Assembly (NCBI GenBank): GCA_022457155.1
Contig: JAJGOT010000192.1
Coordinates: 1,339,501-1,403,500 of the forward strand
Direction of reading: 5' to 3'
Source: Cladopsammia gracilis
Lineage: Eukaryota > Cnidaria > Anthozoa > Scleractinia > Dendrophylliidae
DNA: 64,000 nucleotides
A program made the position numbers and the translations under genes. This document shows positions 22,889-35,469 of the stretch, piece by piece; position 1 is the stretch's first letter; every line of letters starts with the position of its first letter. The notes beneath the pieces are model-generated. The model saw nothing but the letters and a program-made list of their open reading frames with translations, was not told the origin of the DNA and made no database searches.

Positions 22889-23771
22889 ATGATTACTGCA
22901 GTTAAGAGAAAGTCAGATGGGGATGTCCCGTCCAGTGATGTGTCATATTTGATGAACACATTTAATTCTTTACGTGAAATAGCAATTCCAGCTCTGTGCC
23001 ATTGCCTGTCAAGGAAAAACCATCAAACAAATAAAAGGCAAGTTGAAACATTTAATACAGCAACACCGTGATATGAGATCAGACACATGGCAGTTGAAGG
23101 ATATCAAGGAAGTACTTTTGAAAGAGCAATGCAGTTCTTATAATGCTTCACCAGCACATTTCCAATTTCGCAGGGAATCCAAGCAACCTTCTTCAACTTC
23201 AGCGTTATTTTCAGAAGCTGGGGAAAGAAAGGGTGCGTGGTGCTCATTTCGTGGAAAGGATCATTCAAGTTCAAGGTGTAACATTGTTACAAATCCAGAC
23301 AACCGAAGAAAGTTGTTGCACGAAAAGGGACGATGTTTCCTGTGTCTGCGTTCTAAACATTTGTCAAGAAATTGTTGTAGTGGAATGAAGTGTTTCAAAT
23401 GTAATGGGTTACACCACACATCTATTTGTGGACAAAATTTTACAAATCCCATAAGCACTAACAAGGTTTCAAATGGCTCTCGGGCAGGCGAGTTACCCAT
23501 CTCTCAAGGTGCTCCAAGTGCTGGTACATCAGTCAATATTGCCTATAGTCAATCCAAGGGATCCGTTCTCTTACAGACAGCACAAGCATGTGTTGTGCGT
23601 CCTGACAGCGAAACCCCCACTCAGTCAGTGTGTTTAGTATTTGATTCTGGTAGCCAGCGCACATATATTTCACAGAGCCTTTGCAATGCCTTAGACTTGC
23701 CAGTGATTGGCAAGGATGCTTTGTTGATCAAAGATAATTTAACCTTTGCGAATTTTAACATTCAAGCTTAA
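22889..23771 (+). pseudogene. BEL/Pao gag-protease remnant, copy 2
   Basis: Diverged duplicate of 13239-14145 with the same cysteine motifs and the DSGS protease site. It ends eight codons earlier because CAACAG has become TAACGG. One zinc-finger residue pair differs (YSFCGKHH versus CSFRGKDH), so copy 2 has lost that cysteine position. Confidence 0.75.
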
Positions 23772-24482
23772 CGGTCACAAGCGTTGAATGGCTGATTTAA
23801 AATGAACCGCACGTTTAGAATTCCTTTGGTCGCTGACAAAACTACAGATCACAGTATGAAACCTATCTAGAGGACTTAAATTTGGCTTTTCCCAGAGAAA
23901 ATTAGACGAATGAATCCTAAACTCGGCCACGACATGGGGAAATATGTAGTTAATCGGAGGCTGGTGAAAAAAAGGTAAGAATTTTTCCAATTTTGCGACA
24001 ATTCCGGTTTGAAGTAGCGACCCATAGCGGTCGCAGGCGGCATGTTGCCTGCCTTGTCTCCCTCTCTTTAGTACCGGCCTTCGGCTGTTAACAGTAAACT
24101 CGCTAGAGAAGGGTTTCTGCGGCTCGGAGTGGCAAAAAAACACCACGCGTGACTCACTCGACATTTCCTTAAACCTTTTTTCAACATGAAGGTAAAAGGC
24201 GACTTTAATATCTCCACTAAAATTTCAACCGATCGTGTCGCGTGAAGTCTCAAGTTCAAAACAAAAACAGTGTGGTCTGCCTGTGATCAACCTTGGAGTG
24301 CATCTCCAGTGTAAAAATGTAGTGTCCAAATTTCATCATAGACACCTCACCACCTACATCAAAATAAAGATTAAAACATGGTCTACAAACCTTTACCAGT
24401 AACTATCTAATCCTATAAATCTATCCTGATCCTATCAGAAATCCCTCAATGTTAACAATAATTACGTATTTTTATTTCAGGA

Positions 24483-24780
24483 GATAGAATGGTTGATTAT
24501 TTGCATAACATGTCACCTATAAAGACAAGCCAAAACAAGAATCAATTTTTTGGGCTGAATTTCCAGACAAGCTATGATGTGTATCGTGCTGTGTGCTTCA
24601 GTACACAGCACTCAAGTGCAAGTTTCAGTCATCATCACCTGACAAGATAATCAGGTTCAAACTTAAGAATCAAAGGACTCTTAGAGCCATCTCATGGATA
24701 ACAAACAACGTAAGGTTAAGTCCACAGAACGGTTTTAATTTTCCACATAAGTCAAAAAATGGAAGAGTAAAACAGATATA
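24483..24780 (+). pseudogene. N-terminal fragment of the RPA-like gene family
   Basis: One frame reads RMVDYLHNMSPIKTSQNKNQ then FFGLNFQTSYDVYRAVCF, following TTTATTTCAG, a good acceptor. A shifted frame continues ALKCKFQSSSPDKIIRFKLK then NQRTLRAISWITNNVRL. The second piece aligns by eye with the ORF at 53099 (FKFKLES...[18 protein letters not shown]). The frameshift near 24590 makes this a remnant. It exists only after block A copy 2. Confidence 0.45.
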
Positions 24781-24999
24781 AAACGAGCAAAACATCCTAG
24801 CGTAACATAAATATGCATTGTGTGAAACAGGACTGTCTGGACAACTGAATGACACAATACACTAGGGAATTAAAAAAGTTTACAAATGGTGGAACAGTGA
24901 AAATTTGCATATCTGTCCCCAAATACTATATCTCGTTCAACGCTTCGCGTATTCACGAGATAAAAACGTGAAGACTGGAGAAGAATATTATTGATTCTA

Positions 25000-25800
25000 A
25001 ACAAAAGAACAAAAATTGAAGAACCCCATGAAAGTGAAAGGGATTTTGACCTTCAGCAAATAGATGAAGAAACAGTAGACGCAAAAGACAGTTTAATAGC
25101 AGAAATCCAAAGAAGGGAAAACAATACCCTTGTCAACATTGCTGGCCGTGTTTCTTTTAATGGCACTGCAGAAACCGAGTGTTCGCAGAAAACTTGAAAA
25201 AAAAACAAGAATTGGTTCTTCAAATTTGATCATAAATCAGGATACCACCACGTGGATATTTTGCCTACTTGCCAGAAATTCCTCTGGTTTAAAAAAAAAA
25301 TGGGTCGCATTCTCAGTCCTCCCTTTTGGATTTTAGAAAGATTCAGAAGGCTTAAGCAAAGCACTGGAGAGACCAGGATATCCGTATTTTCACCTGTCTG
25401 GATGATGGGGCAGGAGAAGATAGGACCCTGGCAGCAGCTAGATCATCATCTAAAAGAGTGTGTGAGGACATTGCAGCCAGTGGCTTTGTCGCTCATCCCA
25501 ACAAATGCTGTTGGGAACCAACCCAAAAACGCGAATTGCTGGGATTTTCCCTCGATCTGAACGAAGGTATCATTCGAGTTTCTCAGCAACACATTGAAGG
25601 GCTAAAAGAAAGGATCAATCTGGCAATTTGTCACAAACGTTCAGTAGCAGCGCGACAATTGACAAGCCTGGTGAGGACAGTTGTTTGATGGGGCTAGCAC
25701 TTGGCCCGGTTAACCGGTTGTGGACTAGGGCTATGTACCAAGACATCCTTTCTGCTGAATCCTGGACACAGCACATTTGATGAATCATGTGTCAGCAACC
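25000..25800 (+). pseudogene. DIRS-like reverse transcriptase fragment
   Basis: Pieces in shifting frames spell a DIRS-order reverse transcriptase: FKFDHKSGYHHVDILPTCQK at about 25219, VLPFGF, then DIAASGFVAHPNKCCWEPTQ and KRELLGFSLDLNEGIIRVSQ. These are followed by LTSLVRT and a degraded 'MGLALGPV.RLWTRA.Y.DILSAESW' stretch leading toward RNase H. The Y-x-D-D region is frameshifted (the YFHLSGWWG frame replaces it). No recombinase or termini are seen. It is an old fragment that lies between block A copy 2 and the third unit C. Confidence 0.65.
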
Positions 25801-25861
25801 TACTTACTGTTACAGATGCCTTGAATGCAAATGTGTACCCAAACAGTAGACTTAAAAAGTA

Positions 25862-26095
25862 AACAACATTAATATCGATAACCCAGAACTGAAGGAAAAC
25901 ATCCTTACAGGCTAATGCATTGGTGTTGACACTAAAAAAAACAGCCTGTTGTATGGTATGCAACAAAAGTATTCCAACAGAAGTTTCAGATGATGAAATG
26001 ATCACTTGTAATAATTGCAAGGTAACAACACTGTTGTCCTTGTTAAAAACCAAACTGGTGTGTCACATCCTAGTCGACACAGAAGATGGCATGTG
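25862..26095 (+). pseudogene. RPA-like zinc-ribbon fragment, copy 2
   Basis: Paralogue of 14896-15130. Here the zinc-ribbon frame is open: CMVCNKSIPTEVSDDEMITC then NNCKVTTLLSLLKTKLVCHI, stopping at TGA after DTEDGM. It has CxxC-x15-CxxC spacing. The OB-fold part present at 14771 is missing, replaced by the DIRS fragment junction near 25860. Confidence 0.5.
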
Positions 26096-26642
26096 AAATT
26101 ATACCTGCTTTTAATGATGCTGTACAAAGTTTCTAGACAGAAATCGAGAATACCACACCTATTGCAGATAGTAGAGTCTAGTTTCAGAACACTTTTTCAG
26201 CCCGTGCCTATGCCCACCTGTCTGATATGAAATGTTTCCTTTTGGCAATCTGCAAAATAAACTCCCCAAAAAAAAGTTTATTGCTATTTTGTAGGCTTTT
26301 TCAGTATAATTATTATGATACAACAATCTGGCTTTGTGATGAGTTATATAATATCTGTTATTAAAGACCCACAATTAAAGACCCATTATCAATAACAATT
26401 GTTAAGCAAACTTTTGAAATTGAACTATTAGAACTGAAAGAGAACTGAAATAGTTTAATTAGGATAAGTTATTTTTTGTATATATTCACCTTTTACAATA
26501 ATTTATAAATGTAATTAGTTTAATGATATATTAATTACACAGGGCCCCAATGGATATCAGTCTAGAGCTGAATGGGTTACGCTGCATAAATAAAGTTTAC
26601 TACTAAAGAAAGTAGCCATATATAATCCTGGTGCACACAAGG

Positions 26643-28890
26643 TTTAAAGAATACAGATATTTTTTTTTTCATTGTCAATCTGCAAAGCTTTGAAATTAAT
26701 CTACTAAAATATATTCATTTGCATTATCTCTTTCTGCAGATGTGTTCAGTGATGAAAAAGAAGACTCGGTAAGTTATTTGATTTGTAATCCACTGTTACA
26801 GAATCTTCTTAACCATGGCACATCAATGATGCTGAGGTCAATGTATTGTTAACAACACCAGACCTGTACAAGTACATGTCAGAATTTTTATTGGCACTGC
26901 AGGGCAGTGGGGAAGGACTGAGAAAAAAACTTTTAATGAACTATTCGAGCTAGTCGTTAGTGAAAGAGTCTAGCATACAATACCAATATCATCTGAACTG
27001 AAACAAGGTGTTGAGCACAACCAACATGATCTTACCAGTTAATTCCAAAGACCAAGTTAATGCTGTAGCTCTGCAGGCTGGTACTCTTGACCAACTGAGA
27101 TAACCAGGTGGTGGTTTCTGTGTGCTCAGGTGGAGAAAATAACAAGTAAGATGGACACTCTCAGTCCAGAGAAGAAAAAATTTAAGGCATCTCATCCAAG
27201 GAAGCTATTGAATAGAATCAAGAATTTGAAAACAGTGTATGAACACTTTACACTGATCAATTTTAAATTTACTCATTATAGACATAAGTGGTACAATGAT
27301 GATTTGGATATCAGTTTACACCAGGGAGAAAGATGTGGGCACACCAAAGGAAACAGTAGACTTGCTGCTCAACTGTGAAACTATGTAGACACAAGCAAGA
27401 TATGCACAGCGCAGCCATTAAGAGTTCAACACAACTGTTCATTTATTGTGGATCTCAGCAAACTGAAAGATATTGGGGATTTGAAATGTGATGACCTAGG
27501 TTCTTGGAAGAACAATTAAAGCAAAACGTTTTGTTTCCAAGTCAGAGATGAAGGTGATTACATGTTAGCCAGATCAGTCAATGGTGACAAAGAAACTCCA
27601 TGCGAGGATCCTAAATATGCTTTAAAAGGAGAATATTTCAAGCTCCGCAAATCAGGAGACTTCCGTAAGAGAATTGACACCATAATAAGTAAGTACTGTT
27701 TTTTAACAACTAGTATGTTAAGTATGATTCGATAACAGTCACTAACTTTCACTTAAAAAGGTGATAAGAACCTCATAATAACGTCATATCTACCTATAAT
27801 ATGCACGCCAGGTACAATAGAATCTTTACAACTCAAATTCCCTAATTCAAACTTCTCGCTAACTTGAACGACATATACAGTTGCCACAACTACACCACAT
27901 GATAGATTTAACCCCTGATAACTCAAACAGTTTTGAGTTTCCTCTAGCGGTTTGAGTTATTGATTAGGATTCAACTGTGCATGAGAAAATAAACCTGAAA
28001 AAAATATGAGCCATTTTATAACTATTCACTACTATTTTGTCTTTCATGGGGTTAATTTTTTTTTTCTCATCAATTACTTGCAGCCACAGTGACACTCTTA
28101 ATCTCAATCATTATTAAATACCATAAAACCCCAGATATAATGCATGTGTCAGTGGCTATCCTGGGGAACTAACACCTGACAACAGTAGCAAGCATTCCAT
28201 TAAATTTGCACACTTTCATTTTCATATAGCCAGTTTTAGGCAGTAAAGGGGAAATTGTGAAGAGGGGGGGCATATCGTATTTGCAATAGTTGTGAGAGGT
28301 CTGAGGATACACTCACGGGATAACGGGAAAGCAAGGGGGGTTCGTTGAATTATAGTGCACATGCCCTGGGGTGAGCTCTCCTACTTGCTGGCAAGTGATA
28401 AATGCACAAGCCCCAAGCTTATACAATTTCACAAAGGGTTTTGGGTTTGAGGGACATTTTACCTGATGGTACTTATACAATTGTAACCTGGGGGGGGGGG
28501 GGGGGGTATAACCAAAATTAACAAACAAAACATTCTGAAATGCATTAACATAAAATCCTACCATCGCGCACAGATATTAAATTTCTCTCAATCACTGCCA
28601 GAACTAACTCCTCCTTTGCACAGACAAACCTCATTGCTCCTGCAGCATATCAAGCAACATATTCATTTAAACAAAGTCGTCTTTAGAGAAGAATTTATTT
28701 CCAAACTCAAAACAACATGGAAAATCAATAAGGCAGCCTATTATTATTGTTTCGATTGTGTTTTCTACCCGACATTGGCAATATATTATTTATTTCTATT
28801 TATTCATTTTGTTCAATTTACTGTTACTCTTTTCTTTTTGCATTAGTAAGTACCATGAATATTTAACTTCCATTTTAACACATAATCTAT
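26643..28890 (+). repeat. tandem unit C3
   Basis: The mini-exon is 26740-26768 and the main exon 27130-27688, with a one-base insertion near 27512 and TGA and TAA stops. It has poly-G at 28490-28506. It is the first unit of the second array and, like C1, is preceded by the AAAGTAGCCATATATAATCC flank. Confidence 0.85.
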
Positions 28891-31012
28891 TTTAAAGAAT
28901 ACAGATTTTTTTTTTTCATTGTCAATCTGCAAAGCTTTGAGATAATCTATTAAAATATATTCATTTGCATTATCTCTTTCTACAGATGTGTTCAGTGATG
29001 AAAAGGAAGACTCGGTAAGTTATTTGATTTGTAATCCACTGTTACAGAATCTTCTTAACCATGCCACATTCAATGATGCTGAGGTCAATGTATTGTTAAC
29101 AACAGCAGACCTGTACAAGTACATGTCAGAATTTTTATTGGCACTGCAGGGCAGTGGGGCAGGACTGAGAAAGAAACTTAATATAATGAACTATTCCAGC
29201 TAGTCGTTAGTGAAAGAGTCTAGGATACAATACCAATATCAACTGAACTGAAACAAGGTGTTGAGCACAACCAACATGATCTTACTAGTTAATTCCAAAG
29301 ACCAAGTTAATGCTGTAGCTCTGCAGGCTGGTACTCTTGACCAACTGAGATAACCAGGTGGTGGTTTCTGTTTGCTCAGGTGGAGAAAATAACAAGTAAG
29401 ATGGACACTCTCAGTCCAGAGAAGAAAAAATTTAAGGCATCTCATCCAAGGAAGCTATTGAATAGAATTAAGAATTTGAAAACAGTGTATGAACACTTTA
29501 CACTGATCAATTTTAAATTTACTCATTATAGACATGAGTGGTACAATGATGATTTGGACATCAGTTTACACCAGGGAGAAAGATGTGGGCACACCAAAGG
29601 AAACAGTAGACTTGCTGATCAACTGTGAAACTATGTAGACACAAGCAAGATATGCACAGCGCAGCCATTAAGAGTTCAACACAATTGTTCATTTATTGTG
29701 GATCTCAGCAAACTGAAAGACATTGGGGATTTGAAATGTGATGACCTACGTTCTTGGAAGAACATTAAAGCAAAAAGTTTTGTTTCCAAGTCAGAGATGA
29801 AGGTGGTTACATGTTAGCCAGATCAGTCAATGGTGACAAAGAAACTCCATGTGAGGATCCTGAATATGCTTTAAAAGGAGAATATTTCCAGCTCCGCAAA
29901 TCAGGAGACTTCCGTAAGAGAATTGATACCACAATAAGTAAGTACTGTTTTTTTAACAACTAGTATGTTAAGTATGATGCAATAACAGTCACTAACTTTC
30001 ACTTTAAACGGTGATAAGAACCTCATAATAACGTCATATCTACCTATAATATGCATGTACAATAGAATCTTTACAACTCAAATTCCCTAATTCAAACTTC
30101 TCGCTAACTTGAACGACATATACAGTTTCCTCAACTACACATCATCATAGATTTAACCCCTGATAACTCAAACAGTTTTGAGTTTCCTCTAGCGATTTGA
30201 GTTATTGATTAGGATTCAACTGTACATGAGAAAATAAACCTGAAAAAAAATATGAGCCATTTTATAACTATTCACTACTATTTTGTCTTTCATGGGGTTA
30301 ATTTTTTTTTGTCATCAATTACTTGCAGCCACAGTGACACTCTTAATCTCAATAATTATTAAATACCATAAAACCACAGATGTAATGCACGTGTCAGTGG
30401 CAATCCTGGGGAACTAATGCCTGACAACAGTAGCAAGCATTCCATTAAATTTGCACACTTTCATATAGCCAGTTTTAGGCAGTAAAGGGCAAATTGTGAA
30501 GAGGGGGCATATCGCATTTGCAATAGTTGTGAGAGGTCTGAGGATACACTCACGGGATAACGGGAAAGCAAGGGGGGTTCGTTGAATTATAATGCACATG
30601 CCCTGGAGTGAGCTCTCCTACTTGCTGGCAAGTGATAAATGCACAAGCCCCAAGCTTATACAATTTCACAAAGGGTTTTGGGTTTGAGGGGCATTTTATC
30701 TGATGGTACTTATACAATTGTAACCAGGGGGGGTATAACCAGAATTAACAAACAAAACATTCTGAAATGCATTAACATAAAATCCTACCATCGCACAGAT
30801 ACCGGTATTAAATTTCTCTCAATCACCACCAGAACTAACTCCTCCTTTGCACAGACAAACCTCATTGCTCCTGCAGCATATCAAGCAATATATTCATTTA
30901 AACAAAGTCGTCTTTAGAGAAGAATTTATTTCCAAACTCAAAACAACATGGAAAATCAATAAGGCAGCAACTACCAAGAATATTTAACTTCCATTTTAAC
31001 ACATATTCTATT
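28891..31012 (+). repeat. tandem unit C4
   Basis: The mini-exon is 28986-29014 and the main exon 29380-29937. The unit is shortened to 2120 bp because the AT-rich tail containing TTATTTATTTC is missing (junction near 30968). The frame around the mini-exon stays open for 71 codons. Confidence 0.85.
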
Positions 31013-33252
31013 TTAAAGAATACAGATTTTTTGTTTCATTTGTCAATCTGCAAAGCTTTAAGATAATCTATTAAAATATATTAAATTCGTTATCTCTTTC
31101 TACAGATGTGTTCAGTGATGAAAAGGAAGACTCGGTAAGTTATTTGATTTGCAATCCACTGTTACAGAATCTTCTTAACCATGCCACATCAATGATGCTG
31201 AGGTCAATGTATTGTTAACAACAACAGACCTGTACAAGTACATGTCAGAATTTTTATTGGCACTGCAGGGCAGTGGGGAAGGACTGAGAAAGAAACTTAA
31301 TATAATGAACTATTCCAGCTAGTCGTTAGTGAAAGAGTCTAGGATACAATACCAATATCAACTGAACTGAAACAAGGTGTTGAGCACAACCAACATGATC
31401 TTACCAGTTAATTCCAAAAACCAAGTTAATGCTGTAGCTCTGCAGGCTGGTACTCTTGACCAACTGGGATAACCAGGTGGTGGTTTCTGTTTGCTCAGGT
31501 GGAGAAAATAACAAGTAAGATGGACACTCTCAGTCCAGAGAAGAAAAAATTTAAGGCATCTCATCCAAGGAAGCTATTGAATAGAATCAAGAATTTGAAA
31601 ACAGTGTATGAACACTTTACACTGATCAATTTTAAATTTACCCGTTATAGACATGAGTGGTACAATGATGATTTGGATATCAGTTTACACCAGGGAGAAA
31701 GATGTGGGCACACCAAAGGAAACAGTAGACTTGCTGATCAACTGTGAAACTATGTAGACACAAGCAAGATATGCACAGCGCAGCCATTAAGAGTTCAACA
31801 CAACTGTTCATTTATTGTGGATCTCAGCAAACGGAAAGACATTGGGCATTTCAAATGTGATGACCTAGGTTCTTGGGAGAACAATTAAAGCAAAAAGTTT
31901 TGTTTCCAAGTCAGAGATGAAGGTGGTTACATGTTAGCCAGATCAGTCAATGGTGACAAAGAAACTCCATGTGAGGATCCTGAATATGCTTTAAAAGGAG
32001 AATATTTCCAGCTCCGCAAATCAGGAGACTTCCGTAAGAGAATTGATACCATAATTAGTAAGTCTTTTTTTTTTACAACTAGTACGTTAAGTATGATGCG
32101 ATAACAGTCACTAACTTTCACTTAAAAAGGTGATAAGAACCTCATAATAACGTCATATCTACCTATAATATGCATGTACAATAGAATCCTTACAACTCAA
32201 ACTCCCTAATTCAAACTTCTCGCTAACTTGAACGACATATACAGTTTCCACAACTACACCTCATGATAGATTTAACCCCTGATAACTCAAACAGTTTTGA
32301 GTTTCCTCTGGCAGTTTGAGTTATTGATTAGGATTCAACTGCACATGAGAAAATAAACCTGAAAAAAAAATATGAGCCATTTTATAACAGTACTATTCAC
32401 TACTATTTTGTCTTTCATGGGGTTAATTTTTTTTCTCATCAATTACTTGCAGCCACAGTCACTCTCAATCTCAATCATTATTAAATACCATAAAACCCCA
32501 GATATAATGCACGTGTCAGTGGCTATCCTGGGGAACTAACACCTGACAACAGTAGCAAGCATTCCATTAAATTTGCACACTTTCATATAGCCAGTTTTAG
32601 GCAGTAAAGGGCAAATTGTGAAGAGGGGGGCATATCGTATTTGCAATAGTTGTGAGAGGTCTGGGGATACACTCACGGGATAACGGGAAAGCAAGGGGGG
32701 TTCGTTGAATTATAGTGCACATGCCCTGGGGTGAGCTCTCCTACTTGCTGGCCAGGGATACACTGTAAATGCACAAGCCCCAAGCTTATACAACTTCATA
32801 AAGGGTTTTGGATTTGAGGGGCATTTTATCTGATGGTACTTATACAATTGTAACCTGGGGGGGGGGGTATAACCAAAATTAACAAACAAAACATTCTGAA
32901 ATGCATTAACATAAAATCCTACCATCGCACAGATATTAAATTTCTCTCAATCACTGCCAGAACTAACTCCTCCTTTGCACAGACAAACCTCATTGCTCCT
33001 GCAGCGTATCAAGCAATATATTCATTTAAACAAAGTCGTCTTTAGAGAAGAATTTATTTCCAAACTCAAAACAACATGGAAAATCAATAAGGCAGCCTAA
33101 TGTTATTGTTTCGATTGTGTTTTCTACCCGACATTGGCAATATATATTATTTATTTCTATTTATTCATTTTGTTCAATTTACTGTTACTTTTTTCTTTTT
33201 GCATTGGTAAGTACCAAGAATATTTAACTTCCATTTTAACACATTCTATTTT
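31013..33252 (+). repeat. tandem unit C5, adjoining the MULE body
   Basis: The mini-exon is 31106-31134 and the main exon 31499-32057, with a one-base insertion as in C3. Its 3' flank continues without interruption into the MULE exons that start at 33527. It therefore sits where the original single N-terminal exon would lie. Confidence 0.85.
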
Positions 33253-33526
33253 GTAACAAAAAAGTAAAAAATAAAATAAAAACCAACATAAAACTAATAA
33301 AGACTCATATTCCCACTCTACACATACAATTTGTTAGTTTTTGGATATGTATCTTCTTTAGAAATCTTTAAAACATTCCGAGAGTACCAATTTTTCAGTA
33401 AAGTGGGAGGGGGGGGGGGGGGGGAGCTCATAATCAGGATTTTACTACAGAAATAGCTTCCATTGCAGCCTGTCCATTTGTCCATTTTATACCGGCTACT
33501 TATGAAATACTTTATTTTGTTTTCAG

Positions 33527-35330
33527 AACCTGATGGCACATTGCATACGAACTGCCTGGTACAGTATGCATTAACTGCAGAGGAACATTCCATTGACATT
33601 CCACGTCATGGAAACTGTAAAAAGGCATCTAGAGGATTTGTTAGAACCTTAGAAAGTACTAAAAAACGAGCTTGTAAAGGTATCTTATTTATCTAAACCC
33701 AAGGATGCATTTATAAAGTACTACACTTAGAAGTAATTCATAATTTGTCAGAGGGAACAGGGGTCAAAGCTTCTTAAACACAAGCAAAATGATTCAAATA
33801 ATGCACATAAAAATATTTCTCATGCATGCAGTATGCCTTTCAGAGGAATGGCATCCAAGACCCTTCGTACAAATTGCTTTTAGAATGCAAGAAGCAGGGG
33901 AAGAATGTTGCCTTTATCAGAAATGTCAAACTTGCACCAGGGCCTAGTTGTGTACTTGCAACAAATAGGCAGTTACATGACCTTGCAAGGTATAATGGGA
34001 ATAATCCTTGCCTTGTTGCTCCAGTTATGATTCACAGTAGAAAAACATGAGAGTCATGCAGTCTGTTGTGCAGCACCATGAGAACACTTGAACCTGCCCT
34101 GAAGAATCTTCTTGCATTTGGCACTGATGAGGAAAAAGCCCTGATAGATGCATTTGAGAGTAATTTTGATTCAGCTGTCCATGTCCTTTGTACTAGACAC
34201 CTTAGAAACACTCATAAGACTCATTTTAGAAGTTCTGGTGTTTTAGAAACCATTCAAGAGGAGATGTTAAATGATGTCTTTGGAGTAGAAGAGAATCATT
34301 GGTGCAACAACTGAAGCACATTTCTACGAAATGTTAAATGAAATGGGAGAGAAGTGGGCTACAAAATACCCTGCAGGTCTTGAAGCATTTGGATGGTTGA
34401 AGGAAAACAAAGCAAAAGTGCTGGTTGAGAAAGCTATTCCACCAGTAAGAAAACAGGCTGGTCTCGGTGATTCTCCAGGTAAGTTTTACACGAACCAGTC
34501 AGAAAGTAACAACCATCTGGTTCAGATCTTCATTCAGGAAGATGCTGGTAGCAAGAAAGTTGAAAAGTATGTTCTTTGAAAGGCAAACCGTTGACATTGA
34601 ACTTGCAGTTACTAACCGTGGGCCATATGAGATTCGTGATTACAGTAGTTTACTTATTTCCGAAGATAAATGGGTTAAGATGACTGCCAAACAATGCACA
34701 GCTGCCATTGCAAAGATGCATTCTATTTCTTTGTCTGAGAGTAATGTGAAAGACAGTTTGACCTGAAGCGTGGACAGGCATCAACAAATATTGCTGGAAA
34801 TCAAACTTTTCCAAGAGGGGATAGACTGGATTCCTAGTGATTTTACAAGGTATGTCCGTTAAAGTAGAAAACATGTTACAAGACAGGAGCAATCTAGTTG
34901 TTGCACCAGGATCGGAAAGAACCTTGATAGTCCCAAGTCAGTCTTACCCACAAACCCCAAGGCTTGTTCACCAGCAGGCGTCTGGACGAGTTACTCATTC
35001 ATGTGAGCAGTACACAAGCATGAGCATATGTTCCCATGTTCTTGTTTATGCACAGTACTTTGATGTTTTCCCGTCTTACTTAAAGTGGCTTAAATGCCAG
35101 AGATGGAGGAGGGGCAGTGACTCCATTAATTTATCAAGTCTTGCGAATTATGGAATGCCTGCTGGCCACAGTAGGAAAGGTGGGAGACTACCAGCCAAAA
35201 AAGGAAAATGTAAAACACAGCTAAATCAGTCTCTGCTTTATGCATCTTCAAGCAGCCATGGTGATGTGGTGACATCCCCGCGCATAGGTCCACAGACTTC
35301 ACGCAACCCTGTTAATGAGGCCACGTATCG
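33527..35330 (+). pseudogene. MULE (Mutator superfamily) transposase body with SWIM zinc finger
   Basis: The first exon, 33527-33679 (TTTTCAG|...|GTATCT), encodes DGTLHTNCLVQYALTAEEHS and IDIPRHGNCKKASRGFVRTL. The next begins at 33832 after GCATGCAG: YAFQRNGIQDPSYKLLLECK, then the DDE-region stretch LLAFGTDEEKALIDAFESNF and AVHVLCTRHLRN, then AGLGDSPGKFYTNQSESNNH. From 34837 another frame gives CEQYTSMSICSHVLVYAQYF, a SWIM-type C...C-x-H finger, then a basic tail. There is an in-frame TGA at 34048 and shifts near 34310, 34570, 34760 and 34850, so the gene is dead. This order (N-terminal block, transposase, SWIM) is the canonical animal MULE arrangement. Confidence 0.75.
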
Positions 35331-35469
35331 GAGTATGAGTCCACAGTGCTTAACATTCGTCTATGTTTTTTGTTTCAAAATAACAGCTTTAAAATGGGTT
35401 ATAAATAAAATTTCTATTTTACAGCTGTTTTATAACAGGATATCCTATATTTTATACCTATTTTAATAA

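Larger units (their letters stand above)
20487..24423 (+). repeat. duplicated block A, copy 2 (3.9 kb)
   Basis: Second copy of 10838-14751. Its left edge cuts directly into the sequence that follows unit C2 (AGCTCATGATCAGGATTT). At the undisrupted position near 33440 the same sequence continues into the MULE gene instead. Its right edge is followed by RPA-like and DIRS fragments absent from copy 1. Confidence 0.9.

Noticed and set aside
10838..33440. the duplicated region as a CRISPR-like or bacterial defence array
   Set aside because: Units are kilobase-sized with eukaryotic splice sites and transposon coding. There are no short repeats with unique spacers and no prokaryotic genes.
34110..34135. 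CTGATGAGGAAAAAG on the plus strand, resembling a hammerhead core
   Set aside because: No stem II or GAA in the right place, and the stretch lies in the MULE coding frame (GTDEEKA).
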